This document shows positions 1-6,746 of a DNA stretch of 7,470 nucleotides, piece by piece. The first letter of the stretch is position 1, and each line of letters starts with the position of its first letter. Under the pieces are notes generated by a model. That model was given only the letters and a program-made list of their open reading frames with translations, had not been told where the DNA came from and made no database searches. Made by a program: the position numbers and the translations under genes. The stretch covers positions 1 through 7,470 of the forward strand of contig PXSX01000413.1 in NCBI GenBank assembly GCA_003022655.1, given 5' to 3'. The stretch comes from Bacteroidetes bacterium QH_1_64_81 (lineage in GTDB: Bacteria > Bacteroidota > Rhodothermia > Rhodothermales > Salinibacteraceae).

Positions 1-1938
1 GGCCTGTGCGGGTTCTACCTCTTTCCCTCGGTGCAGAACCTGTACGTAAACTACAAGATGAGCAACATGGAGGAGGCCGAGCGGGTCGAGTATCAGGAAG
101 AAAACCGGCAGCGCCTCAATAACCTTGAGCGCAATTCCTTGAGCCTGGGCCTCGATCTCCAAGGCGGAATGCACGTGACACTGGAGGTGGAGGTGGCCAA
201 TCTCCTCGATCAGTTGGCCGTCAATCAGGATGAGGCCTTTCAGGACGCTCTCCAGACGGCCCGTCAGCGCGCGGAGCAGGAGGACGTGTCCGTCGTGGAG
301 GCCTTCGTCGAGGAGTTTGAGGCGGCGAATCCGGACGGTCGTCTCTCCCGCTACTTCCGAAACGAGGCACAAGGCCAGGGGCAGGGCCAGTCCCAAGAGA
401 TCACGCGGCGATCCTCGAACAGCGAGGTCCAAGAGTATCTGCAGGCTCAGGCCGAGAGCGCCGTGCAAAACGGCATAGAGGTGGTGCGCAACCGCGTGAA
501 CCAGTATGGGGTGACGGAGCCGTCCATCCAGCAACAGGGATCCGAGCGCATCGTCGTGGAACTCCCGGGGGTCAACGAACGGAAACGGGTACGCGATCTG
601 CTGGAGAGTGCGTCTCAGCTCAGCTTCCACCTCATGGCAAACCCCCAGCAGTTGCAGGAATCCGTACAACGGATTATCGACTACTACGAGCCGACCGCAG
701 AGGACTCGGCCCGCATCGCCGAGGCGAACGCAGCCGACACCGCAGACACCAGTGCGGATCCGACCGACACCTCCGGCACGGCGGAGGGCACGCAGCTTGC
801 TGCCTCCGAGCAGGAAACGCCCAACGACGAGGGGGCTACGGCCCTTACCGAGCCGGGCGAGGGCGAGACGGGTCCCCAAAATCCTCTGCTGGCCGCAATG
901 CAGCCGATGCCTCGTCAGGATCAGCCCGTCTTTGGCCGGGTGTTCGCCTCGGACACGGCGAAAGTGAACGAGCTTATTTCGAAGCGGGAAGTCAAGAAAA
1001 TGCTTCCTCCCGGCATCGAATTGATGTGGACCGCCAATTCGAGGTTTACGACGGAGGATGGGCGGGAGGCCCTCCAGCTCTTGGCTGTCCAGGCGGAGCC
1101 GGAGCTCGCTGGGGAGGTGGTCACGCAGGCATCGGTACAGTTCGACCGCCAGACGAACGAGCCGAAGGTGTCGATTACGATGAACTCCGAAGGGGCCCGA
1201 GAATGGGACCGCATTACGGCGGCAAATGTGGGAAACAACGTCTCCATCGTCCTCGACAATCTCGTCTATTCGAACGCGACCATTCAGACCCGAATTTCAG
1301 GGGGACGAACGGAGATCACTGGGCTTGATTCGCGTCAGGAAGCGCAGGATATCGTGACGGTGCTGCAATCCGGGCGCCTGAGTACGGACCTAAACATCAT
1401 TTCGGAACGAACCGTGGGGCCGAGTCTGGGGGAGGCCTCCACGCGCGCAGGCTTCATCTCCGTCATCTCGGGCTTCCTGCTCGTGGTCCTCTTCATGATC
1501 ATGTACTACCGCACCGCGGGGGTCGTCGCCGACATCGCGCTCCTCCTCAACGTCATCCTGATCCTCGGCATTCTGGCCGGGTTTGGGGCTACGCTTACCC
1601 TCCCGGGAATTGCCGGAATCGTGCTCACGATTGGTATGGCTGTGGATGCCAATGTCCTGATCTTCGACCGGGTGCGGGAGGAGCAGGCCACCGGCAAAAC
1701 CCTCAGGGCGGCCATCAATGCGGGCTACGAGGAGTCCCTCAGCGCCATCCTCGACGCGAACATCACGACGTTCTTCGTGGGGGTGATCCTATACTCCTTC
1801 GGGGTCGGGCCCATCAAGGGGTTTGCGGTCACCCTCATGGCCGGGATCCTTGCGTCCCTCTTCACGGCCATCATCGTGACCCGCATCATCTTCGACTACA
1901 TGGTTGAAGAACGCCGAATGTCGGTAAGTTACGGCTAG
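1..1938 (+). CDS. secD: Protein translocase subunit SecD, 5' end cut by the window edge
   Basis: SecD is a membrane subunit of the Sec accessory complex SecDF, which uses the proton gradient to help pull exported proteins through SecYEG. The frame is open to base 1. The first residues (GLCGFYLFPSVQNLY) look like the end of the first membrane helix, so the GTG at 31 is an internal codon and the true start lies upstream. Visible residues number 645 (residue 1 = base 1). LGLDLQGGMH lies near residues 49-58. The periplasmic P1 domain contains VRNRVNQYGVTEPSI around residues 162-176. Five further membrane helices follow from about residue 484. The hallmark GMAVDANVLIFDR carries the conserved Asp549 (bases 1645-1647), and GPIKGFAVTLMAG lies in the last helix region. 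Two low-complexity inserts interrupt the periplasmic part: a Gln/Gly run at 370-396 and an Ala/Thr/Asp/Glu-rich linker at about 718-890. secF follows 60 bases downstream, probably co-transcribed. Family identity is certain. Confidence 0.96.
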   Translation, partial: GLCGFYLFPSVQNLYVNYKMSNMEEAERVEYQEENRQRLNNLERNSLSLGLDLQGGMHVTLEVEVANLLDQLAVNQDEAFQDALQTARQRAEQEDVSVVEAFVEEFEAANPDGRLSRYFRNEAQGQGQGQSQEITRRSSNSEVQEYLQAQAESAVQNGIEVVRNRVNQYGVTEPSIQQQGSERIVVELPGVNERKRVRDLLESASQLSFHLMANPQQLQESVQRIIDYYEPTAEDSARIAEANAADTADTSADPTDTSGTAEGTQLAASEQETPNDEGATALTEPGEGETGPQNPLLAAMQPMPRQDQPVFGRVFASDTAKVNELISKREVKKMLPPGIELMWTANSRFTTEDGREALQLLAVQAEPELAGEVVTQASVQFDRQTNEPKVSITMNSEGAREWDRITAANVGNNVSIVLDNLVYSNATIQTRISGGRTEITGLDSRQEAQDIVTVLQSGRLSTDLNIISERTVGPSLGEASTRAGFISVISGFLLVVLFMIMYYRTAGVVADIALLLNVILILGILAGFGATLTLPGIAGIVLTIGMAVDANVLIFDRVREEQATGKTLRAAINAGYEESLSAILDANITTFFVGVILYSFGVGPIKGFAVTLMAGILASLFTAIIVTRIIFDYMVEERRMSVSYG

Positions 1939-1998
1939 AGCCGCTGGTGTACCCCCACGCTGCTTTCACGAAGGGAGTTCAATCAACGACGGACCGTC

Positions 1999-2910
1999 AT
2001 GCGTCTTTTCGAAAACGCCGACTACGCCCTCATCCCCAACCGCCATATTGGCTACGTCATCTCGGGGACGCTGCTCACCATCAGCGTCATTTCGCTGCTG
2101 GTGAAGGGGCTTGCGCTCGGGATTGACTTCCGCGGTGGGATGGAATTTGTGGTGGGCAATACCACCGACATTAACACCGTGGAGATTCGATCGGCCCTGA
2201 CCGAGACGCTCGAGGACGAGCCCGAGGTCAAGCGCTTTGGCGATACGGGCCACCTCATTCGGATCTCGACGACGAAGGACATCACCACGATGGAAAACCG
2301 CCTCCTCTCGACACTTCAGCAGCAGTTTCCGGATCACGACGTCGGAATCGAAAAAACTGATGTCGTCGGCCCGCGCTTCGCCGAAGACTTGAAGCGAGGG
2401 GCGATCTATGCCGTCCTGGGAGCATTGCTGGTCATCTTCCTGTACATCATGGTGCGGTTTGAGTGGCGCTACAGCCTCGGCGCCGTCGCGGCCCTGGTGC
2501 ACGACGTGACGATCACGCTGGGGCTCTTCTCGGTTCTCGCCGGCCTCGTCCCGTTCTCCCTGCAGATTGATCAGTCCATCATCGCCGCGTTCCTCACGAT
2601 CGTCGGGTACTCGTTGAACGATACGGTGGTAGTGTTCGACCGGGTGCGTGAATACGTCAACCTGTTCAAAACGGAGCCCTTCGACGAGGTGGTCAACCGC
2701 TCGATCAATGCGACCCTGAGCCGGACCGTCGTCACTTCGGTCACCACCCTCATCGTCGTGTCGATCCTCTTCTTCTTCGGCGGAGAGGTTCTCAGAGGCT
2801 TTTCGTTTGCGCTCATCATCGGCGTGATCATCGGGACCTACTCGTCTGTGTTCGTCGCTTCCCCGACCATCGTGGAGCTGAATCGCCGTCTCGAGAAAAG
2901 CGCTGCTTAG
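1999..2910 (+). CDS. secF: Protein translocase subunit SecF
   Basis: SecF is the partner of SecD in the proton-driven SecDF complex of the inner membrane. The protein is complete at 303 residues, a normal length for a stand-alone SecF. It has an N-terminal membrane helix (about residues 17-36), the motif GIDFRGGMEF after it, a small periplasmic P4-type domain, then VGPRFAEDLKRGAIYAV opening the second helix. Four more helices follow. The segment AAFLTIVGYSLNDTVVVFDR contains Asp208. TLSRTVVTS contains Arg242, 34 residues later. This spacing matches the Asp/Arg pair reported to matter for proton transport in SecDF. ATG at 1999 is chosen because it puts a normal charged N-terminus before the first helix. 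A purine-rich AAGGGAG at 1971-1977 is too far upstream (about 20 bases) to be a good ribosome binding site. secF is in the same frame as secD, with only one TAG between them. Confidence 0.96.
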   Translation: MRLFENADYALIPNRHIGYVISGTLLTISVISLLVKGLALGIDFRGGMEFVVGNTTDINTVEIRSALTETLEDEPEVKRFGDTGHLIRISTTKDITTMENRLLSTLQQQFPDHDVGIEKTDVVGPRFAEDLKRGAIYAVLGALLVIFLYIMVRFEWRYSLGAVAALVHDVTITLGLFSVLAGLVPFSLQIDQSIIAAFLTIVGYSLNDTVVVFDRVREYVNLFKTEPFDEVVNRSINATLSRTVVTSVTTLIVVSILFFFGGEVLRGFSFALIIGVIIGTYSSVFVASPTIVELNRRLEKSAA

Positions 2911-2975
2911 TGCCTCGCCGAGCGTGATTGCATGAAACGCAAAACGTGATCCGTGACCCGTTCACCCTGGGCCAC

Positions 2976-3011
2976 CCTGATTTAGGCATCCGACCCCCGA
3001 CCAAAATCAGG
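2976..3011 (+). terminator. Possible hairpin downstream of secF
   Basis: CCTGATTT (2976-2983) and AAATCAGG (3004-3011) are perfect 8-base inverted repeats separated by 20 bases, about 65 bases after the secF stop. No run of T follows, so it is not a standard intrinsic terminator. It could end the secDF transcript by another route, or be an operator for purA. The repeat is seen directly; the function is a guess. Confidence 0.3.
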
Positions 3012-3054
3012 CTCAACGCGCCCCCTCCTACCCACGCCCACTTCCACAAACGCC

Positions 3055-3068
3055 CAGACGCACGTCTG
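3055..3068 (+). promoter_or_regulatory. Inverted repeat directly before the purA start codon
   Basis: CAGACG-CA-CGTCTG is a perfect 6-base inverted repeat that ends two bases before the purA ATG at 3071. It occupies the position where a ribosome binding site would be, and no Shine-Dalgarno sequence is visible there. It could be a protein-binding site or a small RNA hairpin (5-bp stem, GCAC loop) affecting initiation. A repeat this short can also arise by chance. Confidence 0.25.
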
Positions 3069-3070
3069 TT

Positions 3071-4393
3071 ATGCCGGTATCTATTGTCATTGGGAGCCAG
3101 TGGGGCGACGAGGGAAAGGGAAAAATCGTGGACCTTCTGAGCCCGCAGGTCGATGTGGTGGCCCGCTATCAAGGGGGCGCGAACGCCGGTCACACGATCG
3201 TGTGGGACAACGAGGACGGCAGCACGGACGAGTTTGTCCTCCACCTGGTGCCCAGCGGCATCTTCCACGAGGGGGTGACCTGTGTGATTGGCAACGGGGT
3301 CGTCCTCGATCCCAAGGCGGTGCTGGAGGAGATTGAAAAGATCGAATCCCTGGGCATCGACGTGGAGGGGCGCCTCAAGATCTCCCACAATGCGCACCTC
3401 ATCATGCCGTATCACAAGGCCATTGAGGCGGCGCAGGAGGAGGAACGGGCCTCCGCCTCGGACGATGACGAGATCGGGACGACGGGGCGCGGCATTGGGC
3501 CGGCTTATACCGACAAGTTTGCCCGGACCGGGATTCGCGTGGTGGACCTGCTCGACGAAGATGTCCTGCGCCGAAAACTGCGTCGGTCCATCGAGGAGAA
3601 AAATGCCATCCTGCGCGACGTCTACGACGCCGAGGCACTGGACGTGGACCGCATCGTGGAGGAGTACGTGGAGTTCGACCAACGAATCGACGACTACGTC
3701 ACCGATACCTCGACGTACCTGTGCAACGCCCTCGACGACGGGGCCCGCGTGCTGGCGGAGGGTGCACAGGGCTCGCTGCTCGACGTCGACTTTGGCAGCT
3801 ATCCGTACGTCACCTCCAGCCACCCCACGGCGGGCGGGTGCTGTACGGGACTCGGGGTGTCGCCCACCGAGATCGATCGCGTCCTGGGGATCGCGAAGGC
3901 CTACTGCACGCGGGTCGGCAACGGGCCCTTTCCGACGGAGCTGGAGAATGAGGCCGGACGGCGGCTGCGCCAGACGGGGGACGAGTTTGGGGCCACCACG
4001 GGACGGCCCCGTCGCTGCGGGTGGCTCGACCTCGTGGCGCTCCGCTACACCAGCATGATCAATGGCTTCAACGAGCTGGCCCTCACCAAGCTCGACATCC
4101 TGTCGGGGATGGACACGCTGAAGGTCTGCACCCAGTACCGCTACGACGGAAAGACCACGCGGCGCTTCCCGAGTGAAGCCCAAACCCTTGAGCGGGTGGA
4201 GCCCCTCTACGAAACCCTGCCCGGCTGGGAGGCCGATATTTCCGATGTCCGGCACGTAGAGGCGCTTCCGGCTGAGGCCCGAGACTACATCGCCTTCATT
4301 GCGGACTACCTCGATGTCGACGTGAGCCTCGTCTCGAACGGGCCCCGTCGCAGCCAAATTATCACGGACGTGGAGCCTGCGGCCGCGGTGTAG
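3071..4393 (+). CDS. purA: Adenylosuccinate synthetase
   Basis: PurA catalyses IMP + L-aspartate + GTP to adenylosuccinate + GDP + phosphate, the first committed step from IMP to AMP, in the cytoplasm. It is complete at 440 residues, close to the usual ~430. The N-terminal signature GSQWGDEGKGK gives Asp13 and GANAGHT gives His41, both at the same numbers as the catalytic residues of E. coli PurA. IGTTGRGIGPAY lies at about residues 135-146, followed by Arg152, the equivalent of the IMP-contacting Arg143 of E. coli. GATTGRPRRCGW (307-318) is the aspartate-binding loop. TKLDILSG (339-346) contains Asp342, the guanine-recognition Asp equivalent. ATG at 3071 is right because the signature begins within a few residues of it. 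An acidic stretch (about residues 120-133, rich in E and D) precedes the IMP loop, consistent with a halophile. The gene stands alone with its own intergenic regions on both sides. Confidence 0.98.
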   Translation: MPVSIVIGSQWGDEGKGKIVDLLSPQVDVVARYQGGANAGHTIVWDNEDGSTDEFVLHLVPSGIFHEGVTCVIGNGVVLDPKAVLEEIEKIESLGIDVEGRLKISHNAHLIMPYHKAIEAAQEEERASASDDDEIGTTGRGIGPAYTDKFARTGIRVVDLLDEDVLRRKLRRSIEEKNAILRDVYDAEALDVDRIVEEYVEFDQRIDDYVTDTSTYLCNALDDGARVLAEGAQGSLLDVDFGSYPYVTSSHPTAGGCCTGLGVSPTEIDRVLGIAKAYCTRVGNGPFPTELENEAGRRLRQTGDEFGATTGRPRRCGWLDLVALRYTSMINGFNELALTKLDILSGMDTLKVCTQYRYDGKTTRRFPSEAQTLERVEPLYETLPGWEADISDVRHVEALPAEARDYIAFIADYLDVDVSLVSNGPRRSQIITDVEPAAAV

Positions 4394-4484
4394 CGAGAAC
4401 ACCTCATACCGTCTGCCGAAGACCACTACACACGGCCCAGCACTCGCGATCGCAGGACGCGCCTCCTGATGAGGGTCGGTTCAT

Positions 4485-4502
4485 TCCGGCCCCCGAGCCG
4501 GA
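4485..4502 (+). terminator. Weak hairpin about 90 bases after purA
   Basis: TCCGGC-CCCCGA-GCCGGA forms a GC-rich 6-bp stem with a 6-base loop. It lacks a following T-tract, so it is at most a terminator-like structure. Placement after purA supports a role in ending its transcript, but this is inference. Confidence 0.25.
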
Positions 4503-4569
4503 CTCTTCGCCGTTCGAACGCGGCATTCAAAACGAACTCGGAGCACTCGGTACCGTGGATCGTGATTTC

Positions 4570-4593
4570 CGGTAGTTAGTATCACGTCTACCG
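4570..4593. repeat. Inverted repeat CGGTAG/CTACCG
   Basis: CGGTAG (4570-4575) and CTACCG (4588-4593) flank a 12-base AT-richer centre (TTAGTATCACGT). The perfect palindrome CGGTACCG at 4548-4555 shares the CGGTA core nearby. The spacing fits either a small hairpin or a dimeric regulator site about 180 bases upstream of the kinase gene. Function is unknown. Confidence 0.3.
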
Positions 4594-4773
4594 AACCACG
4601 CACACATCTCCGAGCGTGCGCATCTGATGGGCGTTGAGTGTGGGGGCGAGGGGGAGTGGACAGGACCACCTGGAAAATCACTATTGACGGCCTACATCCT
4701 CCCCCTTTTCTCCACCCGTCCTCCACCTCGCAGCTCCTGACACCCAACGCCCACACGCAACCCCGGCGCTGTC

Positions 4774-6078
4774 ATGGACGCCTATCGGTGGTCGGTTCGG
4801 CTGAAGCTCGGTCTGATCGTATTCGCGGTCGGAATCGCAGTGGCATCGCTGTGGTACACCCAGCGGCTCGTTGACCGATTGCAAAAGCGGGAGCAGGCTG
4901 TCGTTCAACTCTGGGCCGGCGCGCTGGAGCAGGTCGTGCAGACCCAACAGGCTGATAATCCCCACCGGGAGGAGTTTCGTCGCCTCGACGCGTTTCTTCA
5001 GTCCCTGGAGCGGGATGGCGCTGCGGACACCCTGTCGGCGGATCAGGCCGCGGCCTTCCGCGATGCCCTCAGTTGGGCAGAGACGATGCCCCCGACGCAC
5101 GAATTCAACTTCATTCTCAACCAGATTCTCGAGCCGGATCAGTTCGACGTGCCGGCCATCATCACCGACTCGACGCGCCGCCGGCCACTGTCCTGGCAGA
5201 ATGTGGGGGTCCCGGATGACCTCGGATCCCTCTCGCCGGAGGACTCGGCCGAGGCGATCGAGCAACTTCACGGCGAGCTCGACGAGATGAAGTCGGGCTT
5301 CGAGCCTATCCCCATCCGGATTGACCTCTCCGAGAACCCAAGCGAGGACCTTCAATCTGTCACCGGCGGGCAGCTCACACAGTACGTGTACTACGACGAG
5401 TCGGCCCTCATCACTGAGCTTCGCATCTTTCCATGGGTGCAGCTGGTCTTCGTCGGGCTGTTCATCCTGGTGGGGTATCTGGGGTTCTCCTACATTCGCC
5501 GCAGCGAGCAGAGCAGCCTGTGGATGGGCATGGCGCGGGAGGCGGCCCATCAGCTGGGCACGCCGCTCTCGAGCCTCATGGGATGGATTGAAATGCTGCG
5601 CTCGCCCGACCTCGGAACCGAGCAGAAGGAACGGGCGCTCACGGAGATTGAAAACGACGTTGAGCGGCTTCAGCGGGTGGCCGACCGGTTTTCGGACATC
5701 GGATCGCAGCCGAAGCTGGAGCGCTGCGATCTCGTCCCCATCGTGGAGCAGACCGCCGCGTATCTCCGCCGCCGCATTCCGCAGCAGGGACAATCGATTG
5801 ACCTGACGGTCGACATGCCCGAGGTTGCGGGCTGGAAAGAGGAGGGGGAGGTTTGCATCGAGGTTCGGGACACGGGTCGGGGCATCGAGCGCCAGCAGTG
5901 GAAGAACATTTTTCGACCCGGATACAGCACCAAGCAGCGCGGCTGGGGCCTGGGCCTAAGCCTGGCCCGTCGAGTGGTGGAAATCTACCACGAGGGGAGC
6001 CTCGAACTCGTGTCGTCGACCGTCGGGGAAGGGTCCACCTTCCGCATTCAGATTCCGGCGGCGGAAGCCTCTGCCTGA
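4774..6078 (+). CDS. Orphan membrane sensor histidine kinase, N-box missing
   Basis: The 434-residue protein has membrane helix 1 at about residues 10-28, a large acidic periplasmic sensor region (about 29-218, unrecognised), and membrane helix 2 at about 221-243. A HisKA-type dimerisation domain follows, with EAAHQLGTPLSSLMGW carrying the phospho-acceptor His259. The ATPase domain has the D-box RDTGRG (Asp366), the F-box FRPGYST (380-386) and the G2 box GWGLGLSLA (390-398). The N-box, normally an ENLLxNAxDA-like helix shortly before the D-box, is absent. The sequence runs from LTVDMPEVAG straight into WKEEGEVCIEVRDTG. About 35-40 residues seem lost in frame near 5830-5850. Because the N-box Asn coordinates Mg-ATP, kinase activity is doubtful as written. 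Start ATG 4774 directly precedes helix 1. No response regulator or HAMP domain is adjacent. Either a real deletion allele or an assembly error could explain the loss. Kinase-family identity is firm. Confidence 0.9.
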   Translation: MDAYRWSVRLKLGLIVFAVGIAVASLWYTQRLVDRLQKREQAVVQLWAGALEQVVQTQQADNPHREEFRRLDAFLQSLERDGAADTLSADQAAAFRDALSWAETMPPTHEFNFILNQILEPDQFDVPAIITDSTRRRPLSWQNVGVPDDLGSLSPEDSAEAIEQLHGELDEMKSGFEPIPIRIDLSENPSEDLQSVTGGQLTQYVYYDESALITELRIFPWVQLVFVGLFILVGYLGFSYIRRSEQSSLWMGMAREAAHQLGTPLSSLMGWIEMLRSPDLGTEQKERALTEIENDVERLQRVADRFSDIGSQPKLERCDLVPIVEQTAAYLRRRIPQQGQSIDLTVDMPEVAGWKEEGEVCIEVRDTGRGIERQQWKNIFRPGYSTKQRGWGLGLSLARRVVEIYHEGSLELVSSTVGEGSTFRIQIPAAEASA

Positions 6079-6111
6079 TCCTACGTGCAGTTTCAAGCAA
6101 TCCCTTTTGCA

Positions 6112-6236
6112 ATGGGGTCATCTTGAGCGGAGCGCACTCTGAAAAGCACTTCTTCCCTGTGGTCAGAGCGAAGCGGAGTCAAAGGGGCCCGAAGGGTCAT
6201 CCTCTCGGGATCTCAAAAGGACCTCTTGAAGATGCA
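6112..6236. repeat. Degenerate GTCATC...GAGCGAAGCG-type intergenic repeat
   Basis: The gap between the two convergent genes contains GTCATCTTGAGCGGAGCG (6117-6134), then GGTCAGAGCGAAGCGGAGTC (6161-6180) followed by AAAGG, then GTCATCCTCTCGGGATCTC (6196-6214). These pieces resemble the widespread intergenic repeat with a core like GTCATCCTGAGCGAAGCG and an end like GGATCTC, found in many bacterial genomes including those I associate with this group. The copy looks scrambled or composed of two to three partial units. It lies entirely outside the flanking genes. It may serve as a bidirectional terminator or be a relic of a small mobile repeat. The resemblance is from memory, not from a search. 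Confidence 0.5.
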
Positions 6237-6746
6237 CTACGGTTGGAGCCGCGACCGGAGGGAGTCGGCCGGAAGCGAGGGCGCCACGGCGACGAAGATG
6301 TCGTCCCGATCCCGCCACAGGAGGCCGGTGCCGCGCTCCTGCGCGTCGGACACGAGGCGGCGACGCTGAGCGAGCTCCTCCCGAACCTCTGAATTCAGCT
6401 TCACCGTGGCCTTAAGTCGGTCGACGAGGGCATAGCTGTAAGCAAACGCGGCGATGCGCGCACTGTCGCCCATGTCCATGTACAGCAGAACCGGGATCTC
6501 CGTGTCCTCCGTCGCGCGGACCCGGCCCACTCCCTGGAGACGAGCCCCCTGAATCTTCGGAATCCGAATCTGTCGGTCCCACGTCGATTCGACATACGAG
6601 TCGGCCTCGGCGCGGCTGCGGGTCGTCAGCTCGGGCGTGGCGCTGGGGGCCCGCTCCGCCGAAAAGGGGACGAGGCCTGGGAGCGACGAAGAGGGGGTGG
6701 GTGAAGGCCCCGTCCAGTACCACACGCCGATCCCGCCCGCCAGCAC
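6237..6746 (-). pseudogene. C-terminal part of a frameshifted membrane protein, anti-sigma-like sensor domain
   Basis: This reading frame encodes the second half of the gene that begins at 7315. Its only start candidate, GTG at 6746, sits inside a membrane helix: the frame remains open upstream and the helix (about LFPSSTVASVVLAGGIGVWYW) begins before it. It is therefore not an independent gene. After the helix comes a Pro/Ser-rich linker, then a compact domain. That domain has RIPKIQGARLQGVGRV, followed by EIPVLLYMDMGDSARIAAFA and, near the end, GTGLLWRDRDDIFVAVAP. This pattern (a hydrophobic strand series built around 'Y.D....' and ending in a 'W.D....' strand pair) resembles the extracytoplasmic C-terminal domain of some ECF anti-sigma factors. 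The resemblance is by eye and moderate. Stop TAG is at 6237-6239, facing the kinase gene across the repeat region. Confidence 0.6.

Larger units (their letters stand above)
4394..4773. other. 380-bp non-coding region between purA and the kinase gene
   Basis: No convincing gene is present. The two short ORFs crossing it (minus 4481-4756 and plus 4638-4874) lack recognisable protein character. The region holds a cluster of short palindromes: GCGATCGC at 4446-4453, a 6-bp hairpin at 4485-4502, CGTTCGAACG at 4511-4520, CGGTACCG at 4548-4555, and CGGTAG/CTACCG at 4570-4593. The final ~90 bases are C-rich. No clear promoter or Shine-Dalgarno site could be assigned for the kinase gene. Confidence 0.6.

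Noticed and set aside
31..60. GTG at 31 as the start of secD
   Set aside because: The frame is open to base 1 and encodes membrane-helix-like residues before it, so the true start is outside the window.
2828..4426. A 532-codon open frame on the minus strand opposite purA
   Set aside because: It mirrors purA, which is certain. Long antisense open frames are expected with this GC-rich codon use, and its protein has no recognisable domain.
4684..4720. TTGACG at 4684-4689 as a -35 box for the kinase gene
   Set aside because: No -10-like sequence occurs at 16-18 bases spacing; the following stretch is C/T-rich.
4481..4756. Possible small gene on the minus strand in the purA-kinase gap
   Set aside because: It is short, lacks a ribosome binding site and has no coherent protein composition. 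The palindromes in it fit non-coding DNA better.
4681..5793. A 370-codon minus-strand frame opposite the kinase gene
   Set aside because: It is a shadow of the kinase coding frame, whose motifs are unmistakable. The antisense protein has no motif.
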